Positions 24,221 to 36,277 of a stretch of 64,000 nt of DNA are shown here, piece after piece. This stretch comes from Muscardinus avellanarius (Eukaryota > Chordata > Mammalia > Rodentia > Gliridae). The position numbers and the translations under genes are program-made. The notes under the pieces are model-generated. The model had not been told where the DNA came from and ran no database searches. It saw only the letters and a list, made by a program, of their open reading frames with translations. The stretch is taken from NCBI GenBank assembly GCA_963383645.1, contig OY726574.1, positions 55,107,477 through 55,171,476 of the forward strand. Direction: 5' to 3'. Every line of letters begins with the position of its first letter. Position 1 is the stretch's first letter.

Positions 24221-24356
24221 TCAGGTGTGGAGTGCATGCCTCTAATTCCAGTACTTGGGAGGCTGAGACAGGGAGAACATAATTTGGAAGCCAGCCTCAA
24301 AAATTGAGTGAGGCCGTTAGCAACTTAGTGAGACCCTATTTAAAAAAAGAGTAAGA
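24221..24356 (+). repeat. B1-ID SINE, split by RPS15 retrocopy
   Basis: B1 half and linker up to 24356; the ID half (ggggggtgtacctcagaggtag) continues at 24877-24905 after the RPS15 insert. Confidence 0.85.
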
Positions 24357-24863
24357 AGAACCGGCAAGATGGCCGAAGTGGAGCAGAAGAAAAAGCGGAC
24401 CTTCCGCAAGTTCACCTACCGCGGCGTGGACCTCGACCAGCTCCTGGACATGTCCTACGAGCAGCTGTACAGCGCCAGCCAGCAGCGAAGGCTGAACCCG
24501 GGGCTGCGGCGCAAGCAGCTCTCTCTGCTGAAGCGTCTGCGCAAGGCCAAGAAGGAGAAGCCGGAGGTGGTGAAGACCCACCTGCTGGACATGATCATCC
24601 TGCCGGAGATGGTGGGCAGCATGGTGGGCGTCTACAACGGCAAGACCTTCAACCAGGTGGAGATCAAGCCCGAGATGATCGGCCACTACCTGGGCGAGTT
24701 CTCCATCACCTACAAGCCAGTGAAGCACGGCTGGCCTGGCATTTGCGCCACCCACTCTTCCCGCTTCATCCCCCTCAAGTAGCCCTCCTGGGTAATAAAG
24801 GGACATACAGCTCTGAAAAAAGAAAAAAAAAGAAAAAAAAAAGAAAAAGAAAAAAAAAAAAAG
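24357..24863 (+). pseudogene. RPS15: RPS15 processed retrocopy with open frame
   Basis: Intronless copy of the mRNA for ribosomal protein S15 (uS19, small subunit head). The frame 24369-24782 is open for 137 codons from [20 protein letters not shown] to SSRFIPLK. The parent has 145 residues: two in-frame deletions (9 and 15 bases, each between short direct repeats) and several non-conservative changes (for example HGWPGIC for HGRPGIG) argue against normal function. It has a short 5'UTR, a 3'UTR with AATAAA at about 24793, and an impure poly(A) tail. Target duplication aaaaagagtaaga at 24344-24356 and 24864-24876. It sits inside a SINE linker. Confidence 0.93.
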
Positions 24864-24905
24864 AAAAAGAGTAAGATGGGGGGTGTACCTCAGAGGTAGA
24901 ACAAT

Positions 24906-25317
24906 TTTTTTCTATAAATGCCAAGATATTTCTGTTTAGAGTTATATAAATGTTATAGTCGTGATAGTCGTATAACCTGATACCCCTGCTCAAATATATC
25001 AAAGCTACGTTTACATAGTAGAAATGTAGTCCCCTTAGGTATGAAATGAATATCTCGGGTTTGTCGCTACTTCAGTGAGACTCAGGGGACTTCATGCATT
25101 GATATACTTTCTTTTTATAATATTCTTAGTATTCTACTTATAATTCTGAGTTTGCTTTAGGTCCTTAACCTATGATATAATTGTCTCGCACATACTCAAG
25201 GGAAAGGACTAAAAATAGACATGAGAATATTCTATAATTTTTATCTTACCTTTTTTGTACACCTGGATAAAATAGGAGGTATGATGATGAATCACTCAGC
25301 ACTTGGATAAATAATCT
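24906..25317. other. Unique sequence
   Basis: AT-rich; nothing recognised. Confidence 0.5.
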
Positions 25318-25455
25318 AATTCATCTCTTATTTCAACAGATAGTTTTATATATCTACTTATCAGGCAGTGTACTATGTGCTGGAGACATAGTGTGGAACA
25401 AAAATAGACACAGTCCTTAGTTATCAGAATTTACTATTTATAGTTGTCTAATTGC
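25318..25455 (-). repeat. L2 LINE 3' end fragment
   Basis: Reverse of the L2 3' end: tatcaggcagtgtactatgt, gctggagacatag, gtggaacaaaaatagacaca. Ancient. Confidence 0.6.
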
Positions 25456-25603
25456 AGGAAGAGAATAGAAGCAAGCTGACTGAAAACTTATGGATAAAGA
25501 TAAAAGCAAAACCGGAAACAGGAGTCACGTGAGTCTGAGCGTAAGGACAGCTGGAAGTGCCTTACTTAGCCCTTTGCTCTGCTTCCTTAAAAGTTTACCA
25601 GAA

Positions 25604-25723
25604 GCCAGGTGTGGTGGTGCACACCTGGAATCCCAGCCCTTGGCAGGCTGAGACTAGAGGATTACAGATTCAAGACCAGCCTCAGCAACTTAGCGAGATC
25701 CTGTTTCAAAATAAAAGAGGGCT
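25604..25723 (+). repeat. B1-ID SINE, split by later insertions
   Basis: B1 half and linker (tttcaaaataaaagaggg). The matching ID half lies at 27756-27815, after the EEF1A1 retrocopy and another SINE. Confidence 0.85.
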
Positions 25724-27496
<1,773 letters not shown>

Positions 27497-27512
27497 AAAA
27501 TAAAAGAGGGCT

Positions 27513-27739
27513 GGCTGGGCGTGGTGGCACACGCTTGTAATCCCCGCGCTTGGGAGGCTGAAGCAGGAGGATCACACGGGTTCGAAGCCAGCCTCAGCTA
27601 CTTAGTGAGGCTCTCAGCAACTTAGTGAGACCCTGTTTCCAAATAAAATATAAAAAAGGTCTGGGAGTATAGCCCGGAGGTAGAAAGCCTCAGGGTTCCA
27701 CCCCCAGGACCACCAAAAAAATAAATAATAAATAAAATA
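27513..27739 (+). repeat. B1-ID SINE directly after EEF1A1 copy
   Basis: Full copy of the linker tttccaaataaaatata subfamily with an A/T-rich tail. It is bounded by the same 16-base repeat (27497-27512 and 27740-27755) that bounds the EEF1A1 copy. Confidence 0.9.
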
Positions 27740-27755
27740 AAAATAAAAGAGGGCT

Positions 27756-27815
27756 GGGGGGGGTATAGCTAGGAGGGAGAATGTACCTGGATTTAATCTC
27801 CAGTTCCACCCTTCA
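27756..27815 (+). repeat. ID half of the split SINE
   Basis: Continuation of the SINE that starts at 25604 (gggtatagctaggaggg ... atttaatctccag). Confidence 0.75.
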
Positions 27816-28293
27816 AAAAAAAAAAAGTTAACCAGAATGTTATACTTTTATTCTGACACAGGCCTCACCCTTACCTATCAATCCATAGTCCACTGGTAAG
27901 TATTTTTTGCTGAAGCATTAAACATTTTAAACCAATGTTGTGTTCAGGGCCCAGATCATTCCTCCTCAGGTTAGACTCCTGCCTGGACTACAGTAGCAAA
28001 GGGCGTCCAGTTGGGGGCAGCACCGAGTGCTTTATCTCTGTAGGTTGCCTGCCATGCATTCCACCAGAGCTGTGCCTACTTTTCCTGACTTTGCCCCTTG
28101 GCCCTCTCCTCTTCTCTATCCCTGGGGCAGTGTGTCTGCTCCACACGGCTCTGCCTGCCACCCGTCTCCTCACAGCCTCCCTCCACTGTCCTTGTGGCCA
28201 CAATACCTTTTCAACTTTCTGCATCCAGGAATTCTCCAGATTAACAGGGATGCCCACCAGAGTAAAGGTCTTCCCTGTTTGGAAATAGAGCTC
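27816..28293. other. Unique sequence
   Basis: Pyrimidine-rich, mixed composition. Open frames here show no known motif. Confidence 0.45.
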
Positions 28294-28440
28294 AGCCAGG
28301 TGGGATGGTGCGCACCTGTAATCTCAGTACTTGGGAGGCCGAGAAAGGAGGATCACAGGCTCAAGGAGAGCCTCAGAAACATAGTAAGACTCTCAGGAAC
28401 TCAATGAGGCCCTGCTTCAAGACAAAGGAGCAAAGAAAAC
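28294..28440 (+). repeat. B1-ID SINE, ID half missing
   Basis: B1 half and linker; the ID half is replaced by the next SINE. Confidence 0.75.
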
Positions 28441-28445
28441 AAAAC

Positions 28446-28632
28446 CCTATGCTTGTAATCCCAGCACTAGAGAGGCTGAGCTAGGAGGATCACAGGTTCA
28501 TGGCCAGCCTCAGCTACTCAGTGAGGCCTTACACAACTTAAATGAGACCCTGTTTCCAATAAGAAATAAAAAAAATCAGGCTGGGGGTATAGCTCAAACG
28601 TAGAATGCCTCTGGGTTCAATCTCCAGAGGCA
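28446..28632 (+). repeat. B1-ID SINE
   Basis: Starts inside the B1 half (gcttgtaatcccagc); linker and ID half complete; ends in a CA array. Confidence 0.8.
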
Positions 28633-28693
28633 TACACACACACACACACGCACACACACACACACACACGCACACACTCACTCACTCACACAC
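28632..28693. repeat. (CA)n array
   Basis: CA array with CG and CT interruptions at the SINE 3' end. Confidence 0.95.
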
Positions 28694-28702
28694 AAAACAA
28701 AC

Positions 28703-28747
28703 GAAAAATAGGGCTCAGAGGTAAAATGACCAGGTTCAGTCCCTAGC

Positions 28748-28748
<1 letters not shown>
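28703..28748 (+). repeat. ID half of a SINE
   Basis: Isolated ID-half remnant (gggctcagaggtaaaatg) between two CA arrays. Confidence 0.6.

Positions 28749-28822
<74 letters not shown>
28749..28822. repeat. (CA)n then (AAC)n arrays
   Basis: CA units 28749-28778 followed by about 14 AAC units; compound microsatellite at a SINE tail. Confidence 0.95.
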
Positions 28823-28823
<1 letters not shown>

Positions 28824-29287
28824 TCCCCCAAAACCCAAAACCCAAAAACACAGAACAAACTAAGCTCATTTGTATCATAATCAGTTCTATGGAAATAGAC
28901 TTCTACCGAGTCCACTGTGTGTGGTACAAGATGCAGAAATGAAAATAATTTTATAGAGTCAGGGAGGGCCTCCAAACAGTGTCCTGCATGGGTCTTGACA
29001 CCCATGGGTGAGTTTTTCTTTTTGTGGGAAGCAGGTAGGATGACTAGACTGTGACATGAGGCTCTGGGCTGTAGTGGACACCCATGTCCTTTGTATCCTT
29101 TTCAGAGATGGACACATCATCAACACAAGAGAACTCCTGTTAAAAGCTCATATACTCAGTAATCATGGCTGCTTGCTTTATATATTTATTTTTTCAGCAG
29201 CCCATTCAAAGTAAGAGACAATTATGAATAGATATACTGCTAGAATTGTAATTTCTTGCCTGAAATACGGGCTGGAAACATTATACT
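28823..29287. other. Unique sequence
   Basis: No gene or repeat recognised. Confidence 0.45.
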
Positions 29288-29468
29288 GTTTTTTTATGGT
29301 GCTGGAATTGAACCCAGGGGCATTCTAGTTTCAAGATACACCCTTAGTCCTATTTTATTTTGTATTTGGAAACAGGGCCTTGCTAAGTTGCAGAGGCTGG
29401 CCTCAGACTTCATTACAGATCCTCCTATCTCAGCCTCCCAAGTGTTGGGGTTATAGGTAGGCCACTGT
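29288..29468 (-). repeat. B1-ID SINE, diverged
   Basis: Minus-strand ID half, linker and B1 half. The flanks share acattata-like sequence. Confidence 0.75.
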
Positions 29469-29819
29469 GCATAGAACATTATATACTTCTGGTCACACAC
29501 ACACGGAGGCTTAACTCTGTTGAGGTCAGACACCATCCTGTTCCTCACCCAAGAAACCCATTGACAAGTTTTACCACCTTTTAGGCCCAGAAATGTTTAG
29601 GTGGTTATAGAATCTTACCTGTATGAAATGTACAGGCAGTGCTGCTAGGCCCCAAATTTGATAATGGATAGAGAGTAAAAATGTTTGATAAATTTTATCT
29701 CATATATTACTTTGTCCTATTAGGATCAAAATAACCAACACATAGTCTTAGCCAGGGAAAGAAGGCATTCCTAATTTTGAAAAGCTCTGTGACACCTTGA
29801 CGTTTTCTTCGGTACTCTT

Positions 29820-30368
29820 TAAGTCCTCCTCCACCCCTACCCTTATATCTCCTCCCTGGCTCCCCTGAGGTTTCTCCTCATCATCTGCAGTCTTTCCTGT
29901 ATCCTAGTTATTCTATAACCTGCGCATATTAAAGAAAACAAATGAGGCTTCACTCTGTGATTGGCTAATCTCACTTAACGTTCTCCAGGTCCTTCCATTT
30001 TCTTGCAGCCGATGTAATTTTATTTCTCTTTATTGCTGAGTAGAATTCCACTGTGTGGATATCCCATAATTTTGTAGTCCACTCATCTGTTGATGGACAC
30101 CTAGGTTGGTTCCGTAGTTTGGCTATTGTGAATTGTGCTGCTACGAACATGGGTATGCATATGTTACTGTAGTTCTCTGGCTTCAACCCCTCTGGAAAGA
30201 TACCTAGTAGCTGTATAGCCAGATCAATGGTGGATCCATTCTCAGTTTTCTGAGGACTCTCCACACTGATCTCCATAGTGGTTGGACTAGCTTGCAATCT
30301 CATCAACAATGTAGAAGAGTACCTATTTCCCCACAGCCTCACCAAAAGTTATTGTTGTTTGACTTCTT
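29820..30368 (-). mobile_element. Older L1, 3' part
   Basis: Minus-strand L1 3' end: 3'UTR at about 29820-29970, then the ORF2 C-terminal frame 29971-30345 (WTTKLWDIHTVEFYSAIKRN). The element is interrupted at 30357-30368 by the younger element and resumes at 33161. Confidence 0.85.
30357..30368. repeat. Target-site duplication, left copy
   Basis: gtttgacttctt, repeated at 33161-33172 on the far side of the inserted element. It is part of the host L1 ORF2, which resumes in register after it. Confidence 0.85.
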
Positions 30369-30545
30369 TTTTTTTTTTTTTTTTAAATTTTATTTTATTG
30401 GTGCACTATATTCATACATCATAGTGGGATACAAACTTTTGTAGACATACATGCACACATCGCCCAGTCAGCCCCCACCCGATCCCCACCCCATTCTCTC
30501 CCCATCCCTCCTTCCCATGCTTGGCTTAGTGGTTGACATCTAGTA

Positions 30546-31440
30546 TTATAGCAATTTATCCAAAATTAAAAATGATAATCTCACATAACAGTTTCATTTG
30601 TCTGATACCAAGCGTTTGATGATTTAAAGATAACATTTCAATATTTCTTTTTGCTTTCTTTCTTACCAGAGCATATTTTTTTCTGTTTTTTTAGGTGAAA
30701 CTATCATATATTTATATATTTATTTTTCAGAAAAAAAATCTATCCTAATATGGAATATGAATTCTAGATACCCAAAACGATCTTGAAAAAGAACAAAGCT
30801 AGCAGATATATATTTTCTGATTTCAAACCATATAAAGCTACAATAATTGAAACAGTGTAGTACTGTTCTAAAGGCAGATATATAGACCATTGGAGTTAAA
30901 TACAAGCCTAGAGCTAACTTCTTCCCTATATTGTCAAGTTATTTTTGACAAGGTTTCCACGAAGATTTGGTGGTGGAAATAATAATCTTTTAACTAAATA
31001 TTGTTGAAAAATAATAATTACATGGAAAAGAATAAAATTGGACCCTTACCTAATCCCACATACAAGTATTAACTCAAACTAGATAAAAGACCTAAATATA
31101 AATCTTAAGACTATAAACATTTAGGAGAAAATCTGGGTCATAAAACCTCACAACATTGAAATTGGCAGTGATTTCTTGGATATGATTTCAATGGCACAGG
31201 CAACAGAAGAATATACAAACTCCCTAAAAAATAAAAGAAAATATTGTATATCCAAAGACAATGTAAACAGAGTTAAAAGTTACTAATAGAATTGGATAAA
31301 ATATTTCCAAATGCTATATCTGAAGGTATATTAATATTCCAACTAGAAATCCTAAAAATTAACAACAATAAAGGCAAACAATACAATTTAGAGATAGGTA
31401 AAAGACTAACATAAATAATGAATCTCCACAGATAACCAAT
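30546..31440 (+). mobile_element. Captured block with ancient L1 ORF2 fragment
   Basis: Plus-strand remnant of an old L1 ORF2 C-terminal region, about 30735-31440 (aaaaagaacaaagctag, gaataaaattggaccctta, aagtattaactcaaacta), with many stops. It runs opposite to the element that carries it. The preceding 30546-30734 is of unknown origin. 30546-30940 is shared with 17365-17765. Confidence 0.7.
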
Positions 31441-31441
31441 C

Positions 31442-32404
31442 TTAGTTGTCTGTTGGATGGAAACTCTTGTTTCTCTGGTTCTGGTGTGTGTTACCTATTT
31501 CTTCTTTGTAGTTAATCTCTTTGAGTATTTTCTCTAGCGCTGGTTTTGAAGACATAAATTCCTTCAGTTTCTGTTTGTCATGGAAGCTTCGTATTTCTCC
31601 ATTTAATTTGATAGAAAGTTTTGCTGGATAGGAAATTTTTGGCTGGAAGTTGTTTTCTTTCAGAGTTTGGAATATGTTACTCCAAGCCCTTCTGGCTCTC
31701 ATGACTTGGTTTGGGAAGTCTGGAGTGATTCTAATTGGTTTGCCTCTGAATGTCAGTTGGCCCTTTGTTTTTGTTGCCTTTAAGATTCTCTGCTTGGCTT
31801 CCACATTGGTCATTTTGACAATTATATGGCGTGGGGATCCTCTTCTCGGATCCTGTCTAAAGGGAGTTCTATAAGTTTCCTGGATCTGTGTATCAACCTC
31901 TTGCTCTATATTTGGAAAATTTTCTGCTATTACTTCCTTGAAGAGATTGTTGATCCCTTTGGTATCACTTTCTTTTCCCTCCTCTATTCCAATTATTCTT
32001 AGGTTAGCTCTCTTAAGATGGGCCCATATTTCTTCAATGTCAGATTCCTGCTGTTGGATATCTTTTTCTAGATTAGAAACTATGCATTCATTTTTGGATT
32101 GCTCATCTTCTAAGAGCGAGATTCTGTTCTCCATGTGTTCTAATCGGTTGTTTGTGCTTTGAATTGAGGCCTTTACTTCATTAATTGCATCCTTTATCTC
32201 TTTTTGGCTCTCTCTGAGTTCTTTTCGAAGCACCTCTATTATTTCTACAGTTATTTTCCTGATTTGATCTTCTAGAAATCTCTGATTTTCTATTTTATCA
32301 GGTTCTGATGTTGTGGGGTTGTGGGCATTCATTACTCCAGTGTTATTCCTCTTTCCCATGATTTCGGAGGTTTGTGCCTTCTCTGGGTTCTTCCCTTGGG
32401 TCAC
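31442..32404 (-). CDS. L1 ORF1 protein, intact
   Basis: 320 codons, uninterrupted, near the usual ORF1p length. ORF1p is the trimeric RNA-binding chaperone that coats L1 RNA. Residues about 45-135 form a long coiled coil with heptads (NRLEHMENRISLLEDEQ). An RRM-like fold follows (LRIIGIEEGKESDTKG) and then the C-terminal domain (TFRGKPIRITPDFPNQVM, QPKISYPAKLSIKL). It ends FHPTDN before the stop at 31442-31444. The start Met follows the 5'UTR directly. It is the only intact ORF1 in the window; no ORF2 follows it. Confidence 0.85.
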   Translation of the reverse strand: MTQGKNPEKAQTSEIMGKRNNTGVMNAHNPTTSEPDKIENQRFLEDQIRKITVEIIEVLRKELRESQKEIKDAINEVKASIQSTNNRLEHMENRISLLEDEQSKNECIVSNLEKDIQQQESDIEEIWAHLKRANLRIIGIEEGKESDTKGINNLFKEVIAENFPNIEQEVDTQIQETYRTPFRQDPRRGSPRHIIVKMTNVEAKQRILKATKTKGQLTFRGKPIRITPDFPNQVMRARRAWSNIFQTLKENNFQPKISYPAKLSIKLNGEIRSFHDKQKLKEFMSSKPALEKILKEINYKEEIGNTHQNQRNKSFHPTDN

Positions 32405-33160
32405 TATGGCTTCACTTAAGGTGCTCTGGATCTCGAGTCTGTATTATCTCAGACCCCACTACTCCTTTACTGGGTTGTATCACAGAGTCTCCGACCCAGG
32501 GAGTCGATAGAGGCTGCTTTAAACTATGGGGGGTGCCAGGTTGCACGCTCTCCTATGGTGTGATATCTCTGCCACCACCACTCCCTCACTGGGTCAAGTC
32601 CCAGGAGGCACAATACTGGGATTTCTCCTCTGTGGCCCGCAATTTGACTCACTGTTCTTGAGTACGTAGATGTAGCTGTACTGGACTCGGTGAATTCACT
32701 GCTGCTGCCACCGCCGGTGGCAATATGGCGCCTCTGCCACGCCCTCGGCCATGAGGCTGGCGTATTTTTTCTTCTCTGGTTTTGATTTCCACTCTGATTC
32801 CCTGCAGCGTGTGCTGAGCTCAGCCACTGGGAGCTTTAAATGCTGTCTGCGCCGAAAGATCCCGCCTGGCTGTTCCGCATCGGCTCACCTCGGCTTGCTG
32901 TAGCCGTCCGTTGAGTTCGCCGCTGCCGCCGGCAGTATGGCGCTGCTGCCGCGTCCTCGGGCGCGTGTGTCTCCTCTGTGGCCCTGAGCTCTGTTCTCAG
33001 TCCGCTTTCTCTCTGGAGCCTGGTGGTTTTTTTGTTTTTCTGGTGATGGTGTTTTCTGGCTATGAAAGGCGCATCTTTTTGTGGTAATGGAGATTGGTTG
33101 TTAGTGGGACTCTTAAGCCCCGCTTTTCTCGGTCGCCATCTTCCCAGAAGTCCCGGCTCC
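32405..33160 (-). promoter_or_regulatory. L1 5'UTR / internal promoter
   Basis: CpG-rich leader of the ORF1-only element. The very 5' end reads (minus strand) ggacttctgggaagatggcg, with the AAGATGGC YY1-type motif at 33135-33142 as in L1 promoters. Inside are repeated modules with atggcg at 32725 and 32937 (about 212 bases apart), each in a GC-rich block, resembling the monomer arrays of rodent L1 promoters. Confidence 0.75.
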
Positions 33161-34061
33161 GTTTGACTTCTTGATGACTGCCATTCTGATTGGGGTTAGA
33201 TGGAATCTCAGTGTAGTTTGATTTGCATCCCCCTGATTGCTAATGATGTTGAACATTTTTTCATGTATCTATTGGCCATTTGTATCTCTTTTGTGAAATG
33301 TCAATTTAATTCAATTGCCCATTTCTTGATTGGGTTGTTTTTCTAGTGTAAAATCTTACAAGTTTTTTGTGTATTCTAGATATTAGACCTCTGTCAGGAG
33401 GATAGCTGGTAAAGATCTTCTCCCATTTTGTAGGCTTTCTCTTCAGACGCTTGATGATTTACTTTGATGTGCAGAAACTTTTTAGTTTAATGCCATACCA
33501 CTTGTTAATTCTTGTTTTAATTTCCTGAGTTTTGGGAGCCTTGTTGAGGAAATTTCTACCTGTGCCTATATGTTGGAGCGTTGAACCTATGCCCTCCTCT
33601 AGTAGCTTCATTAACTCTGGTCTAACTTACAGGTCTTTGATCCATCTCGAGTTGATTTCTGGGAAGGGTGAGATGTAAGGATTTAGTTCCATTTTTCTAC
33701 AAGTGGATAGTACAATTTACTGAAAAGGCTGTGTTTTTTTCCTAGCATATGTATTTGGCCCCTTTGTCAAACATCAATTGACTCTAAGTGCATGGGTTTG
33801 TTTCTGTATCTTCTATTCTGTTCCATTGGTCTGTGTGCCTGTTTTTGTGCCAATACCGTGCTGTTTTAGTGACTATGCTCTGTAGTATAATTTAAAGTCA
33901 GGAATTGTGATGCCTCATGCATGCTTCTTGTTACTGAGAATTGCTTTGGGTATTCTGGGCCTTTTGTTTCTCCATATAAAGTTTATGATTGATTTTTCTA
34001 GGTCTACGAAAAATGACATTGATATTTTGATAGGGATTGCATTGATCCTGTAGATCACTTT

Positions 34062-34269
34062 TTTTGTGTGTGTGTGGTACTGGGGGTGGAACCCAGGGGC
34101 TTTCTACCTCCAGGCTGTACTCCCAGATCTATTTTTTAATTTGGAAACAGGGTCTCACTAAGTTGCTGAGAGTCTCAATAAGTAGTTGAGGCTGGCTTCA
34201 AACCTGTGCAATCCTCCTGTCTCAGCCTCCCAAGTGCTGGGATTGCAAGCATACGCCACCACGCCTGGC
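34062..34269 (-). repeat. B1-ID SINE with target duplication
   Basis: Inserted in L1 ORF2; tgtagatcac occurs on both sides (about 34050-34059 and 34271-34280). Confidence 0.88.
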
Positions 34270-34301
34270 TTGTAGATCACCTTTGGTAGAATGGCCTTTT
34301 T

Positions 34302-34785
34302 TTTTTTGTGGTACTGTGGATGGAACCCAGGCATTCTACCTATGAGCTACACCTTCAGCCCCATTTTTAACCAACCCACCCTTCCTTCCTTCCTTCCTTC
34401 CTTCCTTCCTTCCTTCCTTCCTTCCTTCCTTCCTCTCTTTCTTTTTGGTGGTACTGGGGTTCCTGGAAGCCCTTCTACCTCTGGCTACACTCCCACAGGC
34501 TACACTCCCAGACCTATTTTATACTTTTTTATGTGGAAACAGGGTCTCTTAAACCAGCACGGTTGGCTTCGAACCTGTGTGATCCTCCTATCTCTGCCTC
34601 CCAAGCGCAGGGGTTACAAGCATGCGCCACCACGCCCGGCGTAACTCTTTATTTTGAAACAGGGTTTCACTAAGTTGCAGAGGGTCTCACTAAGTAGCTG
34701 AGGCTGTCTGTGAACTGTGATCCTCCTGTCTCAGCCTCCTGAATGCTGGGGTTACAAAGCGTGTGCCATCTCACCTGGCTTAGAT
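34302..34785 (-). repeat. Nested B1-ID SINEs with (CCTT)n
   Basis: Outer minus-strand SINE (ID half 34310-34365; linker and B1 34642-34785). In its linker sit a (CCTT)n array, 34379-34434, and a short-B1 subfamily SINE, 34440-34640, the latter with a small duplication of ggctacactccca. Confidence 0.82.
34379..34434. repeat. (CCTT)n array
   Basis: About 14 tetranucleotide units at the 3' tail of the inner SINE. Confidence 0.95.
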
Positions 34786-35737
34786 TGCCCATTTTGATAT
34801 TTGTTGTACCTATCAAGAGCAAGGAAGATCTTTTCATCTTCCAAAATCTCCTTCAATTTCTTTCTTTAGTGTTTTATAATTTTCATGTAGAGGTCTTTTA
34901 CCTGTTTGGTTAGGTTTATTCCTAGGTATTTTGTTGGTTTTGAGGTTATTGTGAATGAAATTGTTTTCTGTATTTCTTTCTCTGTATATTAATGGTTGGA
35001 AAATAGAAAATCTACTAATTTCTTTAAGATGATTTTGTGTCCCGCTACTTTGCTGAATTTGTTAATCACCTGTAGTAGTCTTTTGGTTGAACTTGTTTGG
35101 TCTTCTAGGTAGATAATTTTAATTCTTCTTTTCCTATTTGAATTCCTTTGATATCCTTCTTTTGTCTTATTGCTTTGGCAAGAGTTTCAAGGACTATATT
35201 GAAAAGGAGTGTTGACAGTGGGCATCCTTGTCTTGTTCCTGATTGTAGAGGGAATTCCTGAGGTTTTTCCCCATTTAATATAATGTTGGCTTTGGGATTA
35301 TTGTATATTTCCTTAATAATGTTGAGATGTTCGTGATGTTGAGACAAATTCTAAATTTCTGCAATGTTTTTAAATGAGTGGGTGTTGGATTTTGTCAAAT
35401 GCTTTTTCAGCATCTATTGATATGATCATGTGATTTTTGTTCATAGTTCTGTTTATGTGAAGAATAACATGTATTGATTTGCTTATGTTGAACTAGCCTT
35501 CCTTTCCTGCGATAAAACCAATTTGGTTGTGGGGTACAGTTTTCTTGATGTAGCTTTGAATGCACATGTCTAGTATTATGTTTAAAATTTTTACATCTAT
35601 GTTCATCAGTGTTATTGGTCTATAATTTTCTTTTCTTGAGGTATCTTTATTTGGTTTTGGTATTAATGTAATATAAACCTCATAGAAGGAGTTTGGAAGA
35701 ATTCCATCACTTTCAGTTTCATGGAATAACTTGATTG

Positions 35738-35789
35738 AACCCAGTGGAATTATTCTATCTCTGAGCTACACTCCCAGCCCTTTTTAAAT

Positions 35790-35820
<31 letters not shown>

Positions 35821-36160
35821 GGTGGCACTGGGGGTGGAACCCAGAGGCTTTCTACCTCCGGGCTATACTCCCAGACCTATTTTCTATTTTATTAGAAACA
35901 GGGTCTCACTAAGTTTCTGAGAGCCTCACTAAGTAGCTGAGGCTGGCTTTGAACCTGTGCGATCCTCCTGTCTCAGCCTCCCAAGTGCGGGGATTACAAG
36001 CATGCGCCACCACGCCCGGCTAATTTTTGTTTTTTGAAACAGAGTCTCTCTTGGCTGATTAGTCTTGTTGTATTACTGAGGCAGTCCTCAAACCCATGAT
36101 CCTCCTGTCTCAGCCTCCTAAGTACTGAGATTACAGGCATGAACCACCAAGATCTGCTGT
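35738..36160 (-). repeat. Nested B1-ID SINEs
   Basis: Outer SINE (ID half 35738-35785; B1 36022-36160) with an inner full copy at 35800-36021 in its linker. Confidence 0.8.
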
Positions 36161-36164
36161 CCTT

Positions 36165-36277
36165 TCTATTTTAAAACAGGGTTTCACTAATTTGCTGAGG
36201 CTGGCTTCAAACCTGAGATCCTCCTATCTCAGTCTCCCAAGTACTGGGATTGTAGGCATGTTCCGCTGTGCCTGGCT
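36165..36277 (-). repeat. B1 half of a SINE
   Basis: Linker and B1 half only (gtactgggattgtaggcatg). Confidence 0.7.

Larger units (their letters stand above)
30369..33160 (-). mobile_element. ORF1-only chimeric L1 (HAL1-like)
   Basis: A 2.8-kb minus-strand element inside an older L1, flanked by a perfect 12-bp target duplication. From its 5' end: complete L1 5'UTR (33160-32405), intact ORF1 (32404-31442), then one base after the ORF1 stop the sequence switches to a foreign block (31440-30546) that includes an antisense fragment of an ancient L1 ORF2, then an L1 3'UTR end (30545-30385) and poly(A). There is no ORF2. Because the duplication brackets the whole, it probably moved as one RNA. 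'Half-L1' (HAL1) elements with only ORF1 are known in mammals; this composition with captured sequence I do not recognise. Confidence 0.75.
33161..35737 (-). mobile_element. Older L1, ORF2 part
   Basis: Continuation of the L1 interrupted at 30368. ORF2 runs in minus orientation up to the RT region (frame 35105-35347 with [20 protein letters not shown]) and stops at about 35737; endonuclease and ORF1 are absent. Many stops. SINEs are inserted at 34062-34269 and 34302-34785. Confidence 0.88.

Noticed and set aside
24336..24806. 156-codon minus-strand open frame
   Set aside because: Antisense of the GC-rich RPS15 retrocopy.
28632..28822. Regular short repeats resembling an array
   Set aside because: Plain CA and AAC microsatellites; no spacers, so not a CRISPR-type array.
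32680..33000. CpG-island-like stretch
   Set aside because: Explained by the L1 5'UTR; not a host gene promoter.
29971..35347. Two separate L1s (29.8-30.4 and 33.2-35.7 kb)
   Set aside because: They join in register across a 12-bp target duplication, so they are one older L1 split by a younger insertion.
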